From Syntrophomonadaceae bacterium (lineage in GTDB: Bacteria > Bacillota_D > Dethiobacteria > DTU022), in assembly GCA_003562605.1 (NCBI GenBank), contig PWUG01000042.1, positions 1 to 7,361 of the forward strand: 7,361 nucleotides of DNA, written 5' to 3'. Made by a program: the position numbers and the translations under genes. Below are positions 1 to 6,543 of this stretch, piece by piece (within the stretch, counting starts at the first letter, position 1; each line of letters begins with the position of its first letter). A model generated the notes under the pieces. That model saw nothing but the letters and a program-made list of their open reading frames with translations, made no database searches and had not been told where the DNA came from.

Positions 1-163
1 CCGGGCTTGTTTTTTTGAGCAATTCCATGGTTGAGGCTGTATCATAAGTTTATCCCAGGATACGAATATCCCCATAAGTAGACAGCATGGTAATAATCCC
101 CTGGCGGACAACAGGATGATCATCAGTCACAACTACATGAATTTTGTCCACGTTGCTCACCAT
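1..163 (-). pseudogene. NarL/FixJ-type response regulator, 5' part with in-frame stop
   Basis: Receiver domains of this type sit at the N-terminus of LuxR/NarL-type two-component regulators. From the ATG at 161-163 the product begins MVSNVDKIHVVVTDDHPVVR, with the acidic pair and HPVVR typical of these proteins, and continues to DIRILG, where a TAA (50-52) ends it after 37 codons. The same frame then reads TYDTASTMELLKKTSP up to the window edge. This aligns without a gap to the usual continuation after a receiver's 'VGE' (second helix, ending in the Pro before the phospho-acceptor strand). The stop falls where family members usually have Glu, so one GAA-to-TAA change would explain it. A purine-rich GAGAG lies before the ATG. 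The reading frame is open further upstream to 370, but that part shows no receiver similarity. It is either a recent pseudogene or a sequencing error, and the rest of the gene is outside the window. Confidence 0.75.
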
Positions 164-245
164 CCAACATCTCTCTCTTGCGTAATTAATGTACGAATAT
201 TTTAACATATCAGGATATAGACGTATGTGATTACTATAATACAAA

Positions 246-285
246 TTTACTATCCCTTCGGGCCAACTCCCGAAGGGATAGTAAA
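246..285 (-). terminator. Perfect 17-bp inverted repeat, probable terminator after the amidase
   Basis: TTTACTATCCCTTCGGG (246-262) and its exact reverse complement (269-285) flank a 6-base loop, giving an unbroken 17-bp stem. It lies about 107 bases past the amidase stop and before the start of the response regulator gene, where an operon end is expected. On the minus strand the stem runs into TTTGT, which is only a modest U-tract, so termination is likely rather than certain. A role as an operator or repeated extragenic palindrome remains possible. Confidence 0.6.
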
Positions 286-391
286 GCTGGAGGGGGATAG
301 CTTGAGTATTCGTATAAAAAACGTTAACTGAAGAAAAATCGATGGCGCCGTCCCCCCGATGCTTTTTCATTGTCCTTATTTTGTCTTAAAA

Positions 392-1900
392 CTACCCTTT
401 GATCTTTTCGAAGACATGAGCAGCCCGCAGAACTGTTTCATCTTCTCCAAACTTTCCGATAATCATCATACCCACGGGCAAGCCGCTCGACATGCCACAA
501 GGAACGTTCATGGCCGGGTGCCCTGTAACATTGAAGGGTGCGGTATTTGGAATCATCTCCAACGCTCTAGATACATACTCTCCGAGACTGCAGTCTGTTG
601 CTGGAATAGGTGTTGCCTTCAATGGCAATGTCGGCATGACTAATACATCGTATTTATTTAGCGCATCATCATAAGCCTGCTTCAGGGATCTGGACAAATT
701 CTGGGCTTTTGCGTAGTATTTACCCTGATAGTTATCTAACATGTATTGCCCGAGTAAAACTACCAGTTTAACCGTTTCAGAAAAATCGTTGGCGCGGGCA
801 ACCCTCGATTGGCCGTAGGTATCCAAGAGCTGGGTAGTATAAAAGCCTTTCCAGTTGGTACCCATGGAGTTTCCTGTAATCATTAAAGCCGTTGCACCGT
901 CAGTAGCGATGGGGTTCCAGATATGCACCCCATCCCGGTGGAAGGGGATGGATACTTCTTCAACCATCGCCCCAGCTTTTGTGAAAGAATAGGCCGCCTC
1001 TCTCACCATTTCATCTACATCCTCCTCGGAAAGCCCTTCCCAGCCAAATCCTTCCTTGACAATCCCAACTTTTAGCTTGCTTTCACCTGTTGCCAGCAGT
1101 TTCTTATAGGGCTTGACCGCTAAACCTGTTTGGCGAGGATCTAAACCGTCTACACCCGCAATTACTTCCAGCAAGAGTGCCGCATCTTCAACATTCTTGG
1201 TAATTGGGCCGGTATGGTCGATGGTTAATTCAATGGGGAATATGCCAGTGTACGGGACTAGCCCATAAGTAGGCTTAAGACCGTAAACACCGCACCAGCA
1301 GCTGGGGATACGGATGGATCCCCCCTGGTCACCCCCGATTGCCATGTCTACTTCGTCTGCTGCGACAAGCGCTGCTGATCCACTAGAAGAACCACCGGAC
1401 GAATGGGCTGTGTTATGGGGATTCAAGACCGCTCCCGTTGCACAAGTAAAACAGCTTCCAGAGAAACATAAATCCTCACTCACCGCTTTTCCTACAATTT
1501 CCCCTCCGGCATCAAGGATTCGTGTTACGATAGTTGCATCAATACTGGGCACGAAGCCTTCTAATACTTTGGAGCCATTCATCATGGGTACTCCAGCAAG
1601 ACAAATATTATCTTTTAATACGACTTTCTTCCCCAGCAGTTTACCTTTATCGCTTCCCCGAACAGAGGTCTTGTAATACCAGGCATTGTACTTGTTTTCC
1701 TCAGGGCCTGGACGGTATCCGGGTGACCTGGGATACTTCACTGGCAACGTAGGCTCCACGAGCTGATCCACTCGTTCATAAGATCCCAGTGCACCAGCTA
1801 TGATCGTGCGAAATGATTCTAACCGCTCGGGTGACAAATCCAGATAAAAACTCTCTGCAATCTGCTGTAACCGTTCAATACTCGGTATCTGGATTGGCAT
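392..1900 (-). CDS. Amidase-signature family amidase
   Basis: Predicted cytoplasmic enzyme that hydrolyses an amide to a carboxylate and ammonia. The 502 residues span a full amidase-signature protein. The Ser-cisSer-Lys triad is visible: Lys96 in VVLKDN, the cis-Ser at Ser171 in GGSSSGSAA, and the nucleophile Ser195 in GGDQGGSIRIPS. The 24-residue gap between the two serines equals that in FAAH. Stretches such as GVPMMNGS, EDLCFSG, GLVPYTG, IDHTGPIT and NTAPFNVTGHP closely resemble, from memory, the Rhodococcus amidases that act after nitrile hydratase; no nitrile hydratase gene is seen here. The ATG start is supported by AAGGAGGG six bases upstream (1907-1914). It begins 46 bases after the channel gene, so the two are probably cotranscribed. 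The glycine usually following the two serines in GGSSGGS is Ser173, a tolerated variation. Substrate is not assignable; a small aliphatic or aromatic amide is the usual range for this branch. Confidence 0.93.
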   Translation of the reverse strand: MPIQIPSIERLQQIAESFYLDLSPERLESFRTIIAGALGSYERVDQLVEPTLPVKYPRSPGYRPGPEENKYNAWYYKTSVRGSDKGKLLGKKVVLKDNICLAGVPMMNGSKVLEGFVPSIDATIVTRILDAGGEIVGKAVSEDLCFSGSCFTCATGAVLNPHNTAHSSGGSSSGSAALVAADEVDMAIGGDQGGSIRIPSCWCGVYGLKPTYGLVPYTGIFPIELTIDHTGPITKNVEDAALLLEVIAGVDGLDPRQTGLAVKPYKKLLATGESKLKVGIVKEGFGWEGLSEEDVDEMVREAAYSFTKAGAMVEEVSIPFHRDGVHIWNPIATDGATALMITGNSMGTNWKGFYTTQLLDTYGQSRVARANDFSETVKLVVLLGQYMLDNYQGKYYAKAQNLSRSLKQAYDDALNKYDVLVMPTLPLKATPIPATDCSLGEYVSRALEMIPNTAPFNVTGHPAMNVPCGMSSGLPVGMMIIGKFGEDETVLRAAHVFEKIKG

Positions 1901-1946
1901 GTCATTCCCTCCTTGAAATTTCGACTTGCATAACCTCAGTTTTACC

Positions 1947-2462
1947 TTACCATAAACCAGTAAACATCAATATACCGGGGATCCAGGCTGTTATAACACC
2001 TACAGGAACCATGAAATACTTCAGTTTATTCATGACCGTAACTTTACCCAGGCCCAAAATTACCCAGAACAAAAACCACATAATTCCCCAAGTTACCCAG
2101 ATGAGACCAAACCGCCAGTCACCGGCCATAAAATTCTGATATGCTACGACCGGTGTAACCAGGCTAACCCATAAGCAATACCACCCCAGCCCTCTGGCAT
2201 CCGTTCCAAGCAGGTAGTTTAATCCCAGGAATAAATAAGTAAAAGCAAAGAGAAGTACTTGCGCGCCAAACCAGGCCGTGCCTCCATCCAAAATGTTTGC
2301 TCTAAACAAGTTAATAACCCAAATGAACATGAGCCCGGCAATAACCAGGTTCCAAACCCCTGCTTCCTTGGTGCCTAACAAATTCAAGGCATGGAAGCCG
2401 TTTAACATAAAAATCCAGCCCACATAGAACAACAGAAATGCAACATACAGATCTGGATCCAT
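1947..2462 (-). CDS. amiS: AmiS/UreI family amide or urea channel
   Basis: Predicted inner-membrane channel that lets small uncharged amides or urea enter the cell. The 171 residues form six hydrophobic segments, roughly 5-24, 36-54, 65-85, 93-109, 117-138 and 148-171, with no signal peptide. Family landmarks are present: FLLFYVG and LNG in segment 1, FAFTYL (72-77) in segment 3, GWYCLW (93-98), WVTWGIMW (122-129) and TAWIP (158-162); these align to UreI of Helicobacter pylori. The length matches Pseudomonas AmiS as I recall it. The loop after segment 2 is short and lacks the histidines of acid-gated UreI, so an ungated AmiS-type pore is more likely. The ATG is preceded by AAGGGAG at seven bases. 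It sits between two amide hydrolase genes, which supports amide rather than urea uptake; no urease gene is visible. The symbol is given by homology. Confidence 0.92.
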   Translation of the reverse strand: MDPDLYVAFLLFYVGWIFMLNGFHALNLLGTKEAGVWNLVIAGLMFIWVINLFRANILDGGTAWFGAQVLLFAFTYLFLGLNYLLGTDARGLGWYCLWVSLVTPVVAYQNFMAGDWRFGLIWVTWGIMWFLFWVILGLGKVTVMNKLKYFMVPVGVITAWIPGILMFTGLW

Positions 2463-2834
2463 TCACTCACTCCCTTTACAATAATGTCATACTTTCACGC
2501 TACCCCAATAAGATAGAGATCCACATCCTTCAATGATGCTGAAACCGACAAATATAGTTAGCGAAATGTTTGTTTATTCCTTGATGGAACCCATGAAATT
2601 AGCCGGAATTCAGCTCCCAAATTACTGTGATGCCCAAATTATGAAAATGGCTGGCTAAGCAACAGCTAATTTAAACTGAGCCTTTAGAAAATATATTACA
2701 GGCGGTCTTTTCAGGTATAGCTTGCATATCTTGCAAATCAAGAATAACCTTCTTCGTATCCGCTAAACAAAAACATCTTCCGATAGATGCGTTCTTTATC
2801 TACAATTATTGCAAGCAAATGGCTTGTGCACAGG
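2463..2834. other. 372-bp intergenic gap between nitrilase-type hydrolase and channel genes
   Basis: No convincing gene lies here and no stop-free frame of useful length is present. I searched the minus strand for the GG-N10-GC core of a sigma-54 promoter and found none. The contents I can name are a weak terminator-like hairpin (2765-2789), a small inverted repeat TTGCATATCTTGCAA (2723-2737) and an 8-bp palindrome TGTGCACA (2825-2832) just past the nitrilase-type gene. A poor -35/-10 pair (TTGAAG, 17 bases, TATTGG) lies before the channel gene. The channel and amidase genes may depend on read-through from upstream or on a promoter too weak to recognise. Confidence 0.5.
2765..2789 (-). terminator. 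Weak terminator-like hairpin after the nitrilase-type gene
   Basis: On the minus strand CATCT pairs with AGATG around a 6-base loop and is followed by TTTTTGTTT. The stem is only 5 bp and AT-rich, so it may act as a partial terminator that lowers expression of the downstream channel and amidase genes, or have no role. Confidence 0.35.
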
Positions 2835-3716
2835 TTACCAGCTGTATGGTGAGGGCTTTTCCTGCGTTCCAAGCATCTCATCATAATAGTCGGTGCGGCG
2901 GTCCCGCAAGGGAGCATTCAGTTCACTCCAGGTTTTTCCTCTTCTGGCATCAGAAATGTTGCAATCCGCGTACAATATTTCTTCTTTATCCCCGCTGGCC
3001 GGTCCGGCTATGGGCCAACCAAGCTGATTCACAATAATACTATGCCCGATAAACGGTTGTCCTCGCTCGGTGCCGATCCTACAGGCAGCTACAACAAATA
3101 TACTGTTGCTGTGCGCTCCTGTCATACATAGATAGTTTGCCATTGGATACAGATTTTCAGGTTGGCCCACAATAGGAATCCAGTTTGTATTATTACACAC
3201 AATGTCTGCACCGTTCAGCGCACACAACCTCCAGGACTCCGGAAACCAATTATCATAGCAGTTGACCATTGCTATGCGGCCGATTGGAGTATAATACACC
3301 GGGTAGCCCAGGTTGCCCGGTTCAAAGAACATTTTCTCGTTGTGCCAAAGGTGGACTTTCCTAAACTTGCCTATATAGCCGTCTGGCCCGACTAAAATGC
3401 ATGAGTTGTAGAGCTTGTCTTCATCGATTTCTGCTATTCCCGATGAGATATATACTTCCCTTTCCCGGGCTGTCTCAATCCATTTATTCGTTGTATCTCC
3501 TCCGGGTATTGGCTCTGCCAGAGAAAAGGCTTCCTTTCTAGTTTCAAAAGTGTACCCGCTGTTGGACAATTCAGGTAAAACAACCAACTTTGCGTTATTG
3601 TCTGCCGCTTCATTTATAAATTCAATCCCTCTTTTAACATTTTTCTCTTTTTTGCCCACTACTGGCTCCATCTGAACAGCTGCTACTCTTATTGTCAGCT
3701 CTCTTTTATCACTCAC
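2835..3716 (-). CDS. Nitrilase-superfamily carbon-nitrogen hydrolase (amidase/carbamoylase-like)
   Basis: Predicted cytoplasmic hydrolase of non-peptide C-N bonds. The 293 residues make one complete nitrilase fold. The Glu-Lys-Cys triad is readable: Glu49 in VLPELSNSGY, Lys120 in FRKVHLW and Cys153 in NCYDNWFPE; Glu127 in HNEKMFFEPG is the likely second glutamate. The Cys context CYDxxFPE is that of amidases and carbamoylases, whereas true nitrilases have a CWEH-type motif, so an amide or carbamoyl substrate is favoured over a nitrile. It resembles predicted amidohydrolases more than AmiE itself. The start is GTG, with AGGAGG (3728-3733) 11 bases upstream, a slightly long spacing. It is the first gene after the sigma-54 promoter at 3857-3872 and so the most direct target of the upstream regulator. 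The exact substrate cannot be deduced. Confidence 0.92.
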   Translation of the reverse strand: MSDKRELTIRVAAVQMEPVVGKKEKNVKRGIEFINEAADNNAKLVVLPELSNSGYTFETRKEAFSLAEPIPGGDTTNKWIETAREREVYISSGIAEIDEDKLYNSCILVGPDGYIGKFRKVHLWHNEKMFFEPGNLGYPVYYTPIGRIAMVNCYDNWFPESWRLCALNGADIVCNNTNWIPIVGQPENLYPMANYLCMTGAHSNSIFVVAACRIGTERGQPFIGHSIIVNQLGWPIAGPASGDKEEILYADCNISDARRGKTWSELNAPLRDRRTDYYDEMLGTQEKPSPYSW

Positions 3717-3846
3717 TATTCTTCATTCCTCCTCTTTAAAATTTATATTTCCTTTGATCATTATCTTTAATTGACGAACCCTCCTTTCCCAAAAACCTAA
3801 TCCAAGAATGATCACTCGATTGAGAATATCTAGTTAATAATATTAA
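3717..3846 (-). promoter_or_regulatory. About 130-base mRNA leader with inverted repeat and an extra Shine-Dalgarno sequence
   Basis: Between the inferred transcription start (about 3846) and the GTG of the hydrolase, arms AATGATCA (3807-3814) and TGATCATT (3755-3762) can pair. The loop contains AAAGGAGGG (3779-3787 read on the minus strand), a strong Shine-Dalgarno match that is not followed at normal spacing by ATG, GTG or TTG. A 12-codon frame (MIKGNINFKEEE, 3723-3761) starts inside one arm and ends seven bases before the GTG; its support is weak because the strong site is 17 bases away. The layout could allow control of translation or could be incidental. Confidence 0.35.
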
Positions 3847-3856
3847 TATTTTGAAT

Positions 3857-3872
3857 TGCAATAATAATACCA
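3857..3872 (-). promoter_or_regulatory. Sigma-54 (-24/-12) promoter for the hydrolase operon
   Basis: The minus strand reads TGGTATTATTATTGCA. This has the invariant GG and GC separated by exactly ten bases, the flanking T of TGG, and a full TTGCA in the -12 element; the consensus is TGGCACG-N4-TTGCW. The inferred start of transcription is near 3846, about 130 bases before the hydrolase GTG. It is the only such match I found in the gaps upstream of the minus-strand genes, and the gene immediately upstream encodes a sigma-54 activator, which makes a chance match unlikely. Confidence 0.85.
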
Positions 3873-3936
3873 TTTTTATTAAAGACGATTATTAAGGCTC
3901 TTACTTAGATATGGAAATTAATTGAAAGCAGCAGTG

Positions 3937-3986
3937 TGTTACAAAAAGGGACAGATTTGTTCTAAAGTGTTAACCTCTATGTAACA
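3937..3986. promoter_or_regulatory. Candidate activator-binding (enhancer) region
   Basis: Three related half-sites lie here: TGTTAC (3937-3942), TGTTAA (3968-3973) and GTAACA (3981-3986). The last two form TGTTA-N9-TAACA, a 19-bp dyad. An overlapping dyad is ACAAA-N10-TTTGT (3941-3960). These fall about 91-140 bases upstream of the inferred start of the sigma-54 promoter, the normal distance for activators of the NtrC class. Short dyads are common in AT-rich DNA, so the assignment rests mainly on position. Confidence 0.45.
3956..3968 (+). repeat. Direct repeat TTTGTTCTAAAGT, copy 1
   Basis: This 13-base word recurs exactly at 4186-4198, 230 bases away, and both copies are followed by a base and then T. 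Copy 1 sits among the candidate activator sites, so it may itself be a recognition sequence. Confidence 0.5.
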
Positions 3987-4117
3987 ATAATGTTTAATTA
4001 AAAAATATAAAATGGATGTATTTTCTCAGGGATAAGGGAAAGTGCAAATAATATTCTCTGACTCACGCTATGGCAGGTTTAAGCGCATGTATGTAAATGT
4101 AAATTCTGCTGCTGCAT

Positions 4118-4155
4118 AAAAAAAGAGCTACCAAGTATATATTCCTGATATCTCT
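4118..4155 (-). terminator. Intrinsic terminator of the regulator gene
   Basis: On the minus strand AGAG-A-TATCA pairs with TGGTA-G-CTCT, with one A/G mismatch and one wobble, around a 12-base loop, and is followed by seven T residues. It lies shortly past the stop of the regulator gene and before the sigma-54 promoter. The regulator and the hydrolase operon are therefore separate transcripts. Confidence 0.75.
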
Positions 4156-4185
4156 TAATTGAACTAAAAAAGCACCTTTGTATGT

Positions 4186-4198
4186 TTTGTTCTAAAGT
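4186..4198 (+). repeat. Direct repeat TTTGTTCTAAAGT, copy 2
   Basis: Exact second copy of the word at 3956-3968. It overlaps the last codons and stop codon of the regulator gene, so coding constraint and a possible binding role coincide here. Confidence 0.5.
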
Positions 4199-6309
4199 AT
4201 ATCAAATTTTTTTATCTTTCTGTACAAAGTAGTCCTGGAAATACCAAGAGCGCGGGCGGCTTTACTAAAATTATTTCCAGAAAATCTGATGGCAGTTATA
4301 ATGGCATCTCTCTCGTTGTCCTCAAGAGAAGTAGATATTTGAGGGGCATTTAACGTATTATCTGTCTTACTATACAGGTATAAATCTAATATAAATAATA
4401 ATTTTTCTGGTAAATGCTCGGGCAAAATAACACTTGATTTGCTCGCTACGAAAAAAGAGCGCTCCACAACATTCATTATTTCCCTTATGTTGCCTGGCCA
4501 TGAATGATTTTTAAGTATTTCCAAAGTAGCGGAATCAAAATACTTGCTGGCACCGTGACTGGCGTTTAAGATTTGTAAAAAGTGTTTAGCCAGTATAATA
4601 ATATCATTTCGTATCTCCCTCAACGGAGGAAGCTCAATCCAAAACACATTTAGTCTATAAAAAAGGTCGCTGCGAAAGGAACCTTTATAAGCTATTTCCT
4701 GGATCAAGTCACTGTTAGTTGCAGCAATAACTCGGACATTTATGGGTATCGGCCTGCTTCCTCCAACCCTATAAATTTCTTTTGTTTCTAGTGTCCTTAA
4801 TAGACATGACTGCAAGTCTACCGGCATTTCACCAATTTCATCCAAAAAGAGAGTGCCTCCAGCGGCCAGCTCAAATTTTCCCCGTTTCCCACCCTTCAGG
4901 GCACCGGTAAAACTACCTTCTTCGTACCCAAAAAGCTCGCTGGCGATCAAATTGGGAGGAATTGCTGCACAGTCAACCGGGACATAAGGATAATTTTTCC
5001 GGGGGCTCTCTTCGTGAATGGCCTTAGCAAATAGCTCTTTCCCCGTACCGCTTTCACCCGTTATCAAAACACTGCTTGATGTTGCAGCAGCTATTTGGGC
5101 CAGCCGCACACTTTCCTTAAGCGCTTCGTCCTCTCCGATTATTGCACTAAAACCCCTTCCTTTACAGGTTATTTCTTTTAAAGAATGCCCCGTGGCTGAA
5201 TTATTTACGGTAGCTTCATATCCTTCTGCGGAAATAGGTGGAACAGGACCTGGTGAAGTCCAGATAACTTCAATTATACCCTGAGAATTAATCCGTCCGA
5301 TGCGCGACCATAAGCAAAGGTGCTGTGTTTGGGGATCCATTATCACCTTGCCTTGGGGCGCATCAAAAGACAAATCCTTAAGGGCTTCTTTAAGCTTTAA
5401 ATTGCTCTTGGAAGCACGCATTAACCGTTCGAAACCAAGCGCCAGCAAATGGACAGCAATATAAGCTCCTTCCATGACACCGCAGATTGGTTCTCGTCCG
5501 AACTGTTTATAATAGTTCTCAATAAAATGTTTATTTTTCGTGCTATTAATAGTTTCAAAATAGCTCGAAGTGCAGTAATGTCCTTCAGCGTTTTCGGCGC
5601 CCATGATGGCGATTTCTCTTTCTGAAGTAATAGGACTAACGATGGGGCAAGATAAATCTTCGTTTTTGTATTGCTGATAAAATATCGGAACACTTTTGCC
5701 AACGAGGGTAGAAAATACAACTATTAAGGAACTAGAAGAAAATAGTTTTTTAGAAGACTTTAATTCATTTTGAAAATCCATGTAACCTAAAGGGAAATAA
5801 TATTCACCTACAACCTCTCCCCCTGCCTTTTTAAGCCATTTTTTCACATAATCATTAGTGGAGTGAGGATATATGTAATCAGAACCAATCAAAAAGAAAC
5901 GGCTGCCAAGGTTTTCAATAGACCATGAGAGCACACATTCCACCTGTTGATTTGGCACAGGGCCGCAGTAAAAAACTTGGGGGTGACATTCCCTGCCTTC
6001 ATAAAGAGCGGGATATATTAATATTCCTCCCGAATGCTCCAATACAGGAAGAACAGCTTTGCGGCAAGCCGATGTATAACAACCCACGAGAACTTCAATC
6101 CCGTCAACCTCAATAAGCTTTCTTGCCTTTTCTGCAGCAGCCTTGGGATCAGACTGGATATCTTCTATTACTGGAAGGATGCTAAAGTTTTCATAATAGC
6201 TGTTAATCTCTTCTATCGCCAGGAGAGCTGCCTTATACTGCCCTTTTTCCACTAAAGATGTGGTTCCTGTTAAGGAAAACAATAAACCTATTTTAAGAAC
6301 GGTGTTCAC
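4192..6309 (-). CDS. AmiC-like amide sensor fused to sigma-54 activator and Fis-type HTH
   Basis: Predicted one-component activator of sigma-54 transcription. Residues 1 to about 360 align through their length with AmiC, the cytoplasmic amide sensor of Pseudomonas: IGLLFSLTG, LVGCYTS (74-80), YPALYEG (99-105), GSDYIYP (142-148), DAPQGKV and WTSPGPVPP. There is no signal peptide, as in AmiC. After a linker, the AAA+ domain (about 388-620) has Walker A GESGTGKE (418-425), the sigma-54 contact loop as GSFTGA (465-470), Walker B GGTLFLDE (484-491), AATN (529-532), Arg546 and Arg552 in FRSDLFYRL, and WPGNIRE (604-610). The Fis-type HTH occupies about 665-703. The start is GTG with GAGAGGG nine bases upstream. 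All AAA+ landmarks are intact, so it should be active. Its likely target is the sigma-54 promoter of the hydrolase gene downstream. The pocket positions matching AmiC Thr106 and Pro107 are Ala101 and Leu102, hinting at a ligand other than acetamide. It is not a membrane transporter subunit despite the binding-protein fold. Confidence 0.93.
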   Translation of the reverse strand: MNTVLKIGLLFSLTGTTSLVEKGQYKAALLAIEEINSYYENFSILPVIEDIQSDPKAAAEKARKLIEVDGIEVLVGCYTSACRKAVLPVLEHSGGILIYPALYEGRECHPQVFYCGPVPNQQVECVLSWSIENLGSRFFLIGSDYIYPHSTNDYVKKWLKKAGGEVVGEYYFPLGYMDFQNELKSSKKLFSSSSLIVVFSTLVGKSVPIFYQQYKNEDLSCPIVSPITSEREIAIMGAENAEGHYCTSSYFETINSTKNKHFIENYYKQFGREPICGVMEGAYIAVHLLALGFERLMRASKSNLKLKEALKDLSFDAPQGKVIMDPQTQHLCLWSRIGRINSQGIIEVIWTSPGPVPPISAEGYEATVNNSATGHSLKEITCKGRGFSAIIGEDEALKESVRLAQIAAATSSSVLITGESGTGKELFAKAIHEESPRKNYPYVPVDCAAIPPNLIASELFGYEEGSFTGALKGGKRGKFELAAGGTLFLDEIGEMPVDLQSCLLRTLETKEIYRVGGSRPIPINVRVIAATNSDLIQEIAYKGSFRSDLFYRLNVFWIELPPLREIRNDIIILAKHFLQILNASHGASKYFDSATLEILKNHSWPGNIREIMNVVERSFFVASKSSVILPEHLPEKLLFILDLYLYSKTDNTLNAPQISTSLEDNERDAIITAIRFSGNNFSKAARALGISRTTLYRKIKKFDIL

Positions 6310-6347
6310 ATCCTTACACCCTCTCTTTCTTAAACTGGGCTCTTGTT

Positions 6348-6353
6348 ATTATA
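6348..6353 (-). promoter_or_regulatory. Possible -10 box for the regulator gene
   Basis: The minus strand has an exact TATAAT about 38 bases before the GTG start, leaving a leader near 30 bases. No good -35 hexamer is present at 16-18 bases, so this housekeeping promoter is weak or needs help from upstream elements. Confidence 0.4.
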
Positions 6354-6421
6354 ATCGAAAGATAATTGTTTAACTCTCTTTAAAACATAAGTTCAATACT
6401 AACGGGGAGCAGAGTGTCCAC

Positions 6422-6492
6422 TTAGCTCTCACAAATTTGTGTTTTAGCTTAGATCTATGAATTAGCTGAGGTCTGACAAATATAAGTTAGCT
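6422..6492. repeat. 12-bp palindrome and four TTAGCT repeats upstream of the regulator
   Basis: TTAGCT occurs at 6422, 6444, 6462 and 6487. Between the first two lies the perfect palindrome CACAAATTTGTG (6430-6441). The ACAAA/TTTGT arms resemble the wider dyad at 3941-3960 before the sigma-54 promoter. Its place about 110-185 bases before the regulator start would suit autoregulation, but no sigma-54 promoter is visible at the regulator gene, so a role is unproven. Confidence 0.35.
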
Positions 6493-6543
6493 GAAAGGAG
6501 TCGGAGAGTTCTGCCGCAGTGACTGTCATCTGTTCAGTTTAAA

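Noticed and set aside
164..370. Upstream extension of the response regulator frame to an ATG at 368-370
   Set aside because: The extra 69 residues show no receiver similarity, run through the 17-bp inverted repeat and lack a ribosome site; the ATG at 161-163 fits the family start.
1314..1752. Plus-strand open frames opposite the amidase gene
   Set aside because: They are antisense shadows of a gene with clear catalytic motifs and show no domain features of their own.
2584..2658. Plus-strand 24-codon frame MEPMKLAGIQLPN..., faintly like a nitrilase N-terminus
   Set aside because: It is too short, has no ribosome site, and the similarity is limited to a few residues; chance is sufficient.
2463..2834. 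Sigma-54 promoter before the channel gene
   Set aside because: Candidates such as AGGTTATTCTTGATTTGC have 13 bases between GG and GC instead of 10; none fits.
5421..5720. 99-codon minus-strand frame inside the regulator gene
   Set aside because: It overlaps the regulator in another frame and has no recognisable motif; the AmiC-like translation is clearly the real one.
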